Assembly: GCA_021818125.1 (NCBI GenBank)
Contig: JAKAFG010000154.1
Span: forward strand, 1-5,100
Length of the DNA: 5,100 bases
Source of the DNA: Pseudomonadota bacterium
GTDB lineage: Bacteria; Pseudomonadota; Gammaproteobacteria; Acidithiobacillales; Acidithiobacillaceae
Direction: 5' to 3'
Shown: piece after piece, positions 1 to 5,008 of the stretch
Position numbering within the stretch: the first letter of the stretch is position 1
Layout of the letters: each line of letters opens with the position of its first letter
The notes under the pieces: model-generated
The model's input: only the letters and a program-made list of their open reading frames with translations
What the model was told of the DNA's origin: nothing
The model's database searches: none
Translations under genes and position numbers: made by a program

Positions 1-348
1 ATCTTTGGCCAGGAGAATGCCGCGCACATCATCACGGTCATGCCCCACCACCGGAAAGCGCGAGTGCCCCACCTCGGACACCCGGGCAATAATCTCCGGT
101 AAAGGCATATCCAGTTCAATCACTTCCATCTGTGGCCGAGGAATCATCACATCCCGCACCGTAAGCTCGCCCATGCGGAAGATCCCATCCACCATCCGCG
201 CCGCCTCGGCGTCGATGATCTGCCGCTCGCCTGCCTCGCGGACCAGTTCCAGCAGGGTATCCTGATCTTCCACATTGCCGCGCAAGGACTGGGTAAACCG
301 TTCCCACCAGCTCCGTGGTCGTTCCTGGCTACTTCGATCTTCACTCAT
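1..348 (-). CDS. corC: CorC/YbeX-type CBS-domain protein (N-terminal part, runs off left edge)
   Basis: Only the first 116 codons are present; the reading frame is open to base 1. The product begins MSEDRSSQERPRSWWERF and then has an acidic helical stretch (about residues 27-60), followed by V64-RDVMIPRPQM-74 and H95-SRFPVV-101, ending G110-ILLAKD. These match the start of the paired CBS domain of YbeX/CorC, which in the full protein is followed by a CorC/HlyC C-terminal domain lying outside the window. The family is a cytosolic protein associated with magnesium/cobalt efflux (through CorA) and, by operon and genetics, with ribosome metabolism. The ATG at 346-348 is the first possible start, because an in-frame TGA lies only four codons upstream. 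It overlaps the end of ybeY by 8 bp (ATGAGTGA) and has no clear Shine-Dalgarno, so translation is probably coupled to ybeY. Family assignment is firm; the physiological role is less certain. Confidence 0.93.
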   Translation of the reverse strand, partial: MSEDRSSQERPRSWWERFTQSLRGNVEDQDTLLELVREAGERQIIDAEAARMVDGIFRMGELTVRDVMIPRPQMEVIELDMPLPEIIARVSEVGHSRFPVVGHDRDDVRGILLAKD

Positions 349-838
349 GCATTTGGTTCAGGTAAGGGTCGGCCACACCCATTTCAGCCAGTAATCGGGT
401 TTCCAGCGCCTCCATCTCCTGCGCCTCGGCAGCCACTTCATGGTCGTGACCGAGGAGGTGGAGGGTGCTGTGAATGAGCAGATGACGATAATGGTCGCGC
501 AGGCGCTTGCCCTGCTCGGCGGCCTCGCGCATGACCACCGCCGGGGCGATAACGATATCGCCCAGCAGATCACGGCGGAACATCGCCGGCAGCATATCCT
601 GCGGAAAGGACAGACAGTTGGTCGGCTTTGCCTTACCCCGATACCCCGCATTCAGTGCCGCTATTTCCGCATCGTCTACAAATGTCAGGGACAACTCGCG
701 TATCCGGTCATCGGCGGATGCCCGTACCGAAGGGATGGAGAGCGCTTGCAGAATCGACCGGCGCGCCTCGGCACGAGACGGCAGCGGCAAGGCCGCGACG
801 GCATCATCCACGGCCATGCGCAGATAAAGGCAGCTCAT
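341..838 (-). CDS. ybeY: Endoribonuclease YbeY (rRNA maturation factor)
   Basis: 165 residues, near the usual length of the family (E. coli about 155). YbeY is a zinc-dependent single-strand endoribonuclease needed for 16S rRNA 3'-end maturation and 70S ribosome quality control in the cytosol. The zinc motif is seen at 123-133 (H123-STLHLLGHDH), giving the three expected ligands H123, H127 and H133. The conserved upstream block is also present: LNAGYRGKAKPTNCLSFP (62-79) with the family arginine R67, and LLGDIVIAP (91-99). Compared with the common HGxLHLxGYDH pattern, Gly is Ser124 and Tyr is His131, and the usual TNVLSF is TNCLSF with Cys75. The ATG at 836-838 overlaps the phoH stop (ATGA) and is preceded by GGAG at 846-849 with a 7-nt spacer, so it is preferred to the internal Met8. 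It sits between phoH and corC, as in the standard ybeZYX order. Confidence 0.97.
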   Translation of the reverse strand: MSCLYLRMAVDDAVAALPLPSRAEARRSILQALSIPSVRASADDRIRELSLTFVDDAEIAALNAGYRGKAKPTNCLSFPQDMLPAMFRRDLLGDIVIAPAVVMREAAEQGKRLRDHYRHLLIHSTLHLLGHDHEVAAEAQEMEALETRLLAEMGVADPYLNQMHE

Positions 839-1818
839 GCCTTTTCTCCGAAGCGGTCATAGGCTTCCACAATCCGTGCCACCAGTGGATGACGCACCAC
901 ATCGACGCTTTCAAAAAATACCATATCGATACCCGGCATGTTCCCCAACACATCCATGGCCTGCACCAACCCGGAAAGCTGTCCGCGAGGCAAATCCACC
1001 TGAGTCACGTCGCCGGTTACCACGACTTTGGCACCGAAACCCATCCGGGTCAGGAACATTTTCATTTGTTCCGGGGTGGTATTCTGCGCCTCATCGAGGA
1101 TGATGAAGGCATCGTTGAGGGTACGCCCGCGCATGTAGGCGAGGGGCGCCACCTCAATCACCTGCCGTTCCATTAGCTTAGCCACTTTCTCATAACCCAG
1201 CATTTCATGAAGTGCATCGTAAAGCGGGCGGAGGTAAGGGTCGACCTTCTCGCTCAGGGACCCCGGCAGAAAGCCCAGACGCTCGCCCGCTTCTACGGCA
1301 GGACGAACCAGCACCAGACGTCGCACTTGATTACTATCCATCTGCTCCACCGCCGCTGCAACGGCCAGATAGGTCTTGCCCGTACCAGCCGGGCCGATAC
1401 CGAAGGTGAGATCATTATGGCGGATAGACTCCAGATAATGGCGCTGCCGTTGCCCGCGGCCATGAATCATCCCTTTGAGGGTCTGTACGCCGGCAGACTC
1501 CACCGCCGTAGCGCCCGCCTCCGCCTCCAGTTGCACATTCTGGATGCTGTGATGTACCCAATGACTGGACAGGGATCGGCCCTGGCGTACTTGAGCATAC
1601 AACTTGGAGAGGACTTCCTGCGCTGCCTGCACAGAAGCGGCTGTCCCGGTGATATGAAAGCGTGTGCCGCGGGGCAGGATAACCACTCCCAAGCGCGACT
1701 CGATCTGTTTGATATGGCTGTCCAGTTCGCCGGACAGTTCGGAGAGCATCGCCGCACTGGCGTGCTCAGCAATGAAATCGCTGTGGCTGACACTCAGCGT
1801 CTTACTGGGAGGCTCCAT
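835..1818 (-). CDS. ybeZ: PhoH-family NTPase YbeZ
   Basis: 327 residues from the start chosen here, close to E. coli YbeZ (about 346). PhoH-like proteins are cytosolic P-loop NTPases related to the helicase superfamily fold; YbeZ is a partner of YbeY in RNA metabolism. Seen in order: an N-terminal KH-like region (about 20-70, DSHIKQIESRLGVVI and FHITG), Walker A GPAGTGKT (142-149, Lys148), VRPAVEAGERLGFLPG (171-186), YLRPLYDAL, Walker B IILDEAQN (239-246, Asp242/Glu243), and the TGDVTQVDLP block from about 268 on, ending VRHPLVARIVEAY. The frame stays open upstream to 1899 inside miaB, but family homology begins at MEPPSKTLSV (ATG 1816-1818), 4 nt past the miaB stop; the 27 extra residues look like miaB read out of frame. 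No good Shine-Dalgarno precedes 1818, so translation is probably coupled to miaB. The stop overlaps the ybeY start by 4 bp. Confidence 0.96.
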   Translation of the reverse strand: MEPPSKTLSVSHSDFIAEHASAAMLSELSGELDSHIKQIESRLGVVILPRGTRFHITGTAASVQAAQEVLSKLYAQVRQGRSLSSHWVHHSIQNVQLEAEAGATAVESAGVQTLKGMIHGRGQRQRHYLESIRHNDLTFGIGPAGTGKTYLAVAAAVEQMDSNQVRRLVLVRPAVEAGERLGFLPGSLSEKVDPYLRPLYDALHEMLGYEKVAKLMERQVIEVAPLAYMRGRTLNDAFIILDEAQNTTPEQMKMFLTRMGFGAKVVVTGDVTQVDLPRGQLSGLVQAMDVLGNMPGIDMVFFESVDVVRHPLVARIVEAYDRFGEKA

Positions 1819-1822
1819 GGGA

Positions 1823-3169
1823 CTATATGGCAAGGCGCTGGCTCGCCGGTGCCACATGCCCGCGCAGACTATTGGGCAGCGCCGCCGTAATTTCGACATT
1901 CAGCATCTGTCCAACCCAATCCATGGGTCCCGCCATATTGACTGAACGATTGCAGGCGGTCTTGCCCGTCAGTTGCTGCGGATCACGGCGCGACGGCCCA
2001 GTCATCAGTACCGCCTGCCGCGTGCCCACCAGGGCTTGCGCGTAGCCCTGCGCCAGCTCGTTGATGCGCCCCTGTAATACCGCCAGACGCTCATCTTTGA
2101 GGGTCTCGGGCACACTGTCTTTCAGCTTCAGCGCCGGTGTATTGGGGCGTTGGCTGTATTTGAAGGAAAAAGACTGATCGAAGCGCACCGCATCGATCAA
2201 TTCCATGGTCGCGGCAAAATCCGCATCGGTTTCACCCGGAAACCCCACGATGAAATCCGAAGAAATCTGGATACCCGGACGGGCGGCACGCAGGCGATCA
2301 ATCTTATCCAGATACTGCTCGACCGTGTGTTTGCGGTGCATACGCCGCAAAATGCGGTCAGAGCCACTTTGCACCGGCAGATGCAAATGCGGTGCGAGAA
2401 TATCGATACTGCCGTGCGCGGCAATCAATTCGTCGTCAAGGTTACTGGGATGGGAAGTGGTATAACGCAGGCGCAGTAAACCGGGAATTCGCGCCAGACG
2501 TTCCAGTAGATCGGCCAGACCGCCGTCGCCCGCCAGCCCCGTCGCGCCCCGGTAGGCATTGACGTTCTGCCCCAGCAGGGTGATCTCACGCACGCCCTGC
2601 TCTGCCAACGCACGCACCTCACGCAGGATATCGGGCATGGTGCGGCTATATTCCCGTCCGCGGGTATGGGGTACCACACAGAAGGTACAGAATTTATCGC
2701 AGCCTTCCTGAATGGTGACAAAAGCGGTGGCTCCGTCGCGGCCCGGCCGCTGCGGCAAATGATCAAACTTTTCCAGCATCGGGAAGGCGACATCCACCTG
2801 CGGACGGCGCTCGGCCAAACAGGCATCCAGTAAATCCGGCAGACGGTGCAGCGTCTGCGGTCCGAACACCAGATCCACGTAAGGAGCGCGCCGCCTCAAC
2901 CGCTCTCCTTCCTGACTGGCTACACAGCCCCCTACACCGACCACCACCTCCGGGCGCCGTTCCTTGAAAGGGCGCCAAAAGCCGAGCTGAGTAAAGACCT
3001 TGTCTTCGGCCTTTTCACGGATGGAGCAGGTGTTGAGCAGGAGCACATCGGCGAGCGCCGGATCGTCCACCAGATGCAACCCATGGCTGACCGCAAGCAC
3101 ATCAGCCATGCGCTCGGAGTCATACTCATTCATCTGACAGCCGTAAGTCTTGATATACAGGTTCTGCAA
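1823..3169 (-). CDS. miaB: tRNA-2-methylthio-N6-dimethylallyladenosine synthase MiaB
   Basis: 448 residues, a full-length radical-SAM methylthiotransferase. MiaB adds the methylthio group to C2 of N6-isopentenyladenosine at position 37 of tRNAs reading UNN codons, using two [4Fe-4S] clusters and SAM. The N-terminal UPF0004 domain has its cluster cysteines C11 (TYGCQMNEYDSE), C48 (NTCSIREKA) and C82 (GGCVASQEG). The radical SAM domain has C157-x3-C161-x2-C164 in CDKFCTFCVVPHTRGRE, then LLGQNVNAY (198-206), HLPVQSGS (263-270) and SDFIVGFPGET (304-314). A TRAM RNA-binding domain closes the protein (about 378-442, ending PNSLRGHV). The start codon is TTG (3167-3169): an in-frame TAA lies at 3197-3199 with no ATG or GTG between, and the next in-frame ATG (codon 13) would remove C11. 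The Shine-Dalgarno is weak (GGGAAA). First gene of the miaB-ybeZ-ybeY-corC operon; the next gene starts 4 nt after its stop. Confidence 0.97.
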   Translation of the reverse strand: MQNLYIKTYGCQMNEYDSERMADVLAVSHGLHLVDDPALADVLLLNTCSIREKAEDKVFTQLGFWRPFKERRPEVVVGVGGCVASQEGERLRRRAPYVDLVFGPQTLHRLPDLLDACLAERRPQVDVAFPMLEKFDHLPQRPGRDGATAFVTIQEGCDKFCTFCVVPHTRGREYSRTMPDILREVRALAEQGVREITLLGQNVNAYRGATGLAGDGGLADLLERLARIPGLLRLRYTTSHPSNLDDELIAAHGSIDILAPHLHLPVQSGSDRILRRMHRKHTVEQYLDKIDRLRAARPGIQISSDFIVGFPGETDADFAATMELIDAVRFDQSFSFKYSQRPNTPALKLKDSVPETLKDERLAVLQGRINELAQGYAQALVGTRQAVLMTGPSRRDPQQLTGKTACNRSVNMAGPMDWVGQMLNVEITAALPNSLRGHVAPASQRLAI

Positions 3170-3205
3170 TGCTTTCCCAGAAAAAGAGAGAGGACTTTAT
3201 GGATG

Positions 3206-3234
3206 ATGATAGGGCCACCCCGAAGGATTGACAA
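3206..3234 (-). promoter_or_regulatory. Candidate sigma-70 promoter of the miaB operon
   Basis: On the minus strand a -35 box TTGTCA (3229-3234, 5 of 6 to TTGACA) and a -10 box TATCAT (3206-3211, 5 of 6 to TATAAT) are separated by exactly 17 nt. Transcription would start near 3199, leaving a leader of about 30 nt before the TTG start of miaB. The leader holds a 16-nt uninterrupted pyrimidine run (3179-3194 on the complementary strand). Seen by consensus match only. Confidence 0.72.
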
Positions 3235-3256
3235 GGGGCGGTCGCCGATTACGGAA

Positions 3257-3652
3257 TCACCCCAAACCCAACGCCGATTTCAGCAAGAAGTGAAAGCGCT
3301 GATCATCCAGAACACTGCCCAGCAGACCAAAACGGGTGGCCACCGCAGTGACCTGCGGCCCCTTCGGCGTGATCGTTACATCCACCAGCATGTGCCCGTT
3401 ACGCGCATGAATAACACTGCCTTGGGAGGAGGTGCCCGCACTTTCGGTACTGAGGATGACACAATGCATCTGCCTCAGCACCTGCGTAGCTGCCGCTAGG
3501 GTAGGCTGAAATGCCGTCGGGTAATAGTGGGTGTCCTGGCCCGTATAGACGGCCGCCAGCGGCCCACCCCCATCCTCCGTGCTACAGGCGCTGAGCAAGA
3601 TCGGGGATAGTATCGCCATGAAGATCAGAAACAATCGCTTATTCTTATTCAT
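3257..3652 (-). CDS. Small lipoprotein, DUF3568-like, function unknown
   Basis: 131 residues from the start chosen. The N-terminus is a lipoprotein signal peptide: MNKNKRLF, a hydrophobic core (LIFMAILSPILL) and lipobox L-S-A-C with the lipidated cysteine at residue 23, followed by STEDGGG. The mature part has a predicted helix (AAATQVLRQMHCVIL), a run of beta-like segments (GSVIHARNGHMLVDVTITPKGPQVTAVATRFGLLG) and a final helix (DQRFHFLLKSAL). This helix-strands-helix pattern with a TRFGxxG turn recalls the DUF3568 family of small lipoproteins; that link is from memory and moderate. An upstream in-frame ATG at 3664 gives 135 residues, but the ATG at 3650-3652 has a well-spaced GAGGA (3658-3662), so it is preferred. 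The residue after Cys is Ser, not Asp, which in enterobacteria would favour sorting to the outer membrane. It lies upstream of miaB on the same strand but is probably a separate unit, since miaB has its own promoter in the 87-bp gap. Confidence 0.82.
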   Translation of the reverse strand: MNKNKRLFLIFMAILSPILLSACSTEDGGGPLAAVYTGQDTHYYPTAFQPTLAAATQVLRQMHCVILSTESAGTSSQGSVIHARNGHMLVDVTITPKGPQVTAVATRFGLLGSVLDDQRFHFLLKSALGLG

Positions 3653-3657
3653 ATCCA

Positions 3658-3662
3658 TCCTC
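3658..3662 (-). promoter_or_regulatory. Ribosome binding site deciding the lipoprotein start
   Basis: GAGGA on the minus strand ends 5 nt before the ATG at 3650-3652. The alternative ATG at 3662-3664 overlaps this site and has only GGGTTTA in front of it, so the downstream ATG is favoured. Confidence 0.55.
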
Positions 3663-3695
3663 ATTAAACCCGGAAGATCAGTTTCCTATAGCGCC

Positions 3696-3701
3696 AGTAT
3701 A
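3696..3701 (-). promoter_or_regulatory. Possible -10 box for the lipoprotein gene
   Basis: TATACT on the minus strand (5 of 6 to TATAAT) lies about 45 nt before the preferred start codon. No good -35 element is present at 16-18 nt (GTCATG at 17 nt is poor), so this would be a weak or activator-dependent promoter. Confidence 0.35.
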
Positions 3702-3719
3702 ACCCAAAAGTAGTCCGGC

Positions 3720-3749
3720 ATGACGCCATCCGCAGCACCGTGCTACAAT
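3720..3749 (+). promoter_or_regulatory. Candidate extended -10 promoter for the methyltransferase-ubiC-ubiA genes
   Basis: TGC followed by TACAAT (3742-3749) fits the extended -10 form TGnTATAAT with one mismatch in the hexamer. A weak -35, ATGACG (3720-3725, 4 of 6), stands 18 nt upstream, as expected when the extended -10 carries recognition. Transcription would start near 3756, giving a leader of about 55 nt. An imperfect inverted repeat overlaps the spacer and the start of the -10. Confidence 0.6.
3732..3746. repeat. Short inverted repeat over the plus-strand promoter
   Basis: The arms AGCAC and GTGCT pair perfectly around one central C (3734-3744), and the outer bases 3732 and 3746 also pair with one mismatch between. 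It covers the end of the spacer and the TG and first bases of the -10 of the plus-strand promoter, a position where a repressor could act. It may be chance. Confidence 0.35.
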
Positions 3750-3789
3750 ACGCGCCATTCATTTGGCGACGCGATGACCAGCGTTTTGC

Positions 3790-3803
3790 CTCCACCGGTG
3801 GAG
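3790..3803. repeat. 14-bp perfect palindrome covering the methyltransferase ribosome binding site
   Basis: CTCCACCGGTGGAG is its own reverse complement. Its last four bases, GGAG (3800-3803), are the Shine-Dalgarno of the gene starting at 3811 (7-nt spacer). In RNA the two arms could form a 5-bp hairpin (CUCCA/UGGAG with a CCGG loop) that hides the binding site; in DNA it could be an operator. Confidence 0.55.
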
Positions 3804-3810
3804 AAAGCCC

Positions 3811-4395
3811 ATGTCCCGATCTTCCGGGCCGATGTCCCAGCCTTGGCACTTTACCCGCGAGTTTTTACGCGACCCTCATGCCATTGGGGCTGTGCTACCC
3901 AGTTCGCCCTTCCTCGCCCGCCGTATGGCCGCCATGGTGCCCCACAGCCCCGGCCTGGTGGTCGAGTTGGGGCCGGGTATGGGGCCGGTGACCAAGGCCT
4001 TGCTGGAAAGCGGCATTCCACCGCAGGATCTGGTTCTTGTCGAGCAGGCGCCAGCCATGGTCCGCCACCTGCGCCGGCATTATCCCGAGGTGGAAGTCAT
4101 TGAAGGGGACGCAGCGCACATTCAACACCTGGTGGCGCATCGCGGTCCGGTCCGCGCCGTGGTGTCCAGTCTGCCGCTGCGCAGCATTCCCAAAGCGGTC
4201 GTCGAGCGCATCTTTCAGCAACTTCCGGGGATCAGTCATCACGGTACGGTCTTCATCCAGTTTACCTATCACTTCCGTAGTTCCTGCCAGGGCTTGCCAC
4301 CGGAGTTTCGTCGCGGACGCGTCGCCGTGGTCTGGCGCAACGTGCCACCGGCACGGGTAGACGCCTTCATTTATCACGCACCCCAGCAGCGCTGA
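3811..4395 (+). CDS. Class I SAM-dependent methyltransferase, PmtA-like (probable phospholipid N-methyltransferase)
   Basis: 194 residues. The opening FTREFLRDPHAIGAVLPSSPFLARRMA (14-40) is the typical lead-in of the COG3963/PmtA group, which methylates phosphatidylethanolamine at the membrane surface and is distantly related to KsgA-type methylases. The SAM-binding motif I is VVELGPGMG (50-58), the acidic residue ending strand 2 is Glu78 (LVLVEQAP), motif II/III is VIEGDAA (96-102), and SSLPLRSIP (119-127) replaces the motif IV region. QFTYHFRS (150-157) and VVWRNVPPARV (173-183) near the end are also typical of the group. The ATG at 3811 is supported by GGAG at 3800-3803. The protein is soluble, with no transmembrane segment. 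Its stop is 31 nt before the likely ubiC start, so it may lead a ubiC-ubiA transcript. Substrate is inferred from family; a role in quinone methylation is less likely because it does not resemble UbiE or UbiG. Confidence 0.85.
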   Translation: MSRSSGPMSQPWHFTREFLRDPHAIGAVLPSSPFLARRMAAMVPHSPGLVVELGPGMGPVTKALLESGIPPQDLVLVEQAPAMVRHLRRHYPEVEVIEGDAAHIQHLVAHRGPVRAVVSSLPLRSIPKAVVERIFQQLPGISHHGTVFIQFTYHFRSSCQGLPPEFRRGRVAVVWRNVPPARVDAFIYHAPQQR

Positions 4396-4417
4396 TTTGG
4401 TCGCGTTGACAAAAGAA

Positions 4418-4421
4418 GAGG
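4418..4421 (+). promoter_or_regulatory. Ribosome binding site for ubiC
   Basis: GAGG within GAAGAGGCGAG stands 5 nt before the ATG at 4427 and 8 nt before the adjacent ATG at 4430. It favours these over the upstream TTG at 4397 and the downstream ATG at 4493, which has no such site. Confidence 0.5.
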
Positions 4422-4426
4422 CGAGA

Positions 4427-5008
4427 ATGATGAGGCATGACCGAAAGACGCAGAGTGCTACGTCAGACAATGGACCCCTGCCCTGTTCCAAAATGATCAC
4501 CAAAAATCCGCCTCCCCTGCGCCATGCCCCTCGTGCGCTATGGCCTTGGCTAACCTTGCCTGCCTCTCTCACCGCAGCGCTGCAACGGGCTTACGAAAAG
4601 CCGCATGCGGTGCAGGCGCTGCTGCTGGATAGCGGACGCGCGAATCCAGCGCCGACCGAGCGCCGCATATTGCGCCTACATCGCGGAGAGCAGATTTTTT
4701 GGCGCGAGGTCCTCTTGCACGGTGGCGACCCAATGCGTCCGGCGCTTTGGGCGCGCACGACCATTCCTTTGCGCGGACTGCGTCACGGTCTGTTACCGCT
4801 GACCCGCCATGGCACGCGCCCCATCGGCAACACCCTATTCCGTCACCGCCGATTGCGGCGCTCCCCGATTCAAGCCGAGAGCCAGCCACGATTCGGCCGC
4901 CGCCGCTGGCAGCGGCGGTCCGTATTGCGTCGCGGTGACACGGGGGTCCTGGTCGAAGAGCATTTCCTGCCGGACCTGCCACGCTGGGCTGGTCGAGGAC
5001 GACGCTGA
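4427..5008 (+). CDS. ubiC: Chorismate lyase (chorismate--pyruvate lyase) UbiC
   Basis: 193 residues from the chosen ATG. UbiC splits chorismate into pyruvate and 4-hydroxybenzoate, the first committed step of ubiquinone synthesis, in the cytosol. Family marks, numbered from this start: WREVLL (92-97) with Arg93 matching the active-site arginine of E. coli WLREILL, WARTTIPL (108-115), RPIGNTLF (131-138), WQRRSVL (161-167) matching the GRRS region, and VEEHFLPDLP (176-185) with Glu178 in the place of the catalytic glutamate of TELFLP. The protein is very arginine-rich between 140 and 170. E. coli UbiC has 165 residues, so the N-terminus is longer here; the start could also be 4430, or 4493 (171 residues), which fits family length better but lacks a ribosome binding site. 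An open TTG at 4397 adds ten unlikely residues. Its TGA shares one base with the ubiA ATG. Confidence 0.9.
   Translation: MMRHDRKTQSATSDNGPLPCSKMITKNPPPLRHAPRALWPWLTLPASLTAALQRAYEKPHAVQALLLDSGRANPAPTERRILRLHRGEQIFWREVLLHGGDPMRPALWARTTIPLRGLRHGLLPLTRHGTRPIGNTLFRHRRLRRSPIQAESQPRFGRRRWQRRSVLRRGDTGVLVEEHFLPDLPRWAGRGRR
4995..4999 (+). promoter_or_regulatory. Ribosome binding site for ubiA inside the ubiC 3' end
   Basis: GAGGA, 8 nt before the ATG at 5008 and within the last codons of ubiC. Together with the TGATG stop/start overlap it indicates coupled translation of the two enzymes. Confidence 0.5.

Noticed and set aside
1207..1890. Long plus-strand open frame (227 codons) antisense to phoH
   Set aside because: The minus-strand frame carries intact Walker A and B motifs and full PhoH homology; the antisense product has no recognisable features.
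3215..3241. Hairpin on the minus strand (CCGCCCC / GGGGTGG, 13-nt loop) downstream of the lipoprotein gene, considered as a terminator
   Set aside because: The stem is only 7 bp with one G-U pair and is followed by CCCTATCATC, not a U-tract; it also lies between the -35 and -10 boxes of the miaB promoter. An intrinsic terminator is not supported.
2846..3499. Plus-strand open frame (217 codons) antisense to miaB and the lipoprotein gene
   Set aside because: It spans two unrelated minus-strand genes and the miaB promoter, and shows no protein-like domain or ribosome binding site.
3720..4103. Open plus-strand frame with an ATG at 3720, overlapping the divergent region and the methyltransferase gene
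   Set aside because: It runs through the predicted promoter and in the wrong frame across conserved methyltransferase motifs; no ribosome binding site and no recognisable protein.
3895..4572. Long minus-strand open frame (225 codons) antisense to the methyltransferase and ubiC
   Set aside because: It is antisense to two genes with clear family motifs; its translation shows no domain. Long antisense frames are expected in GC-rich DNA.
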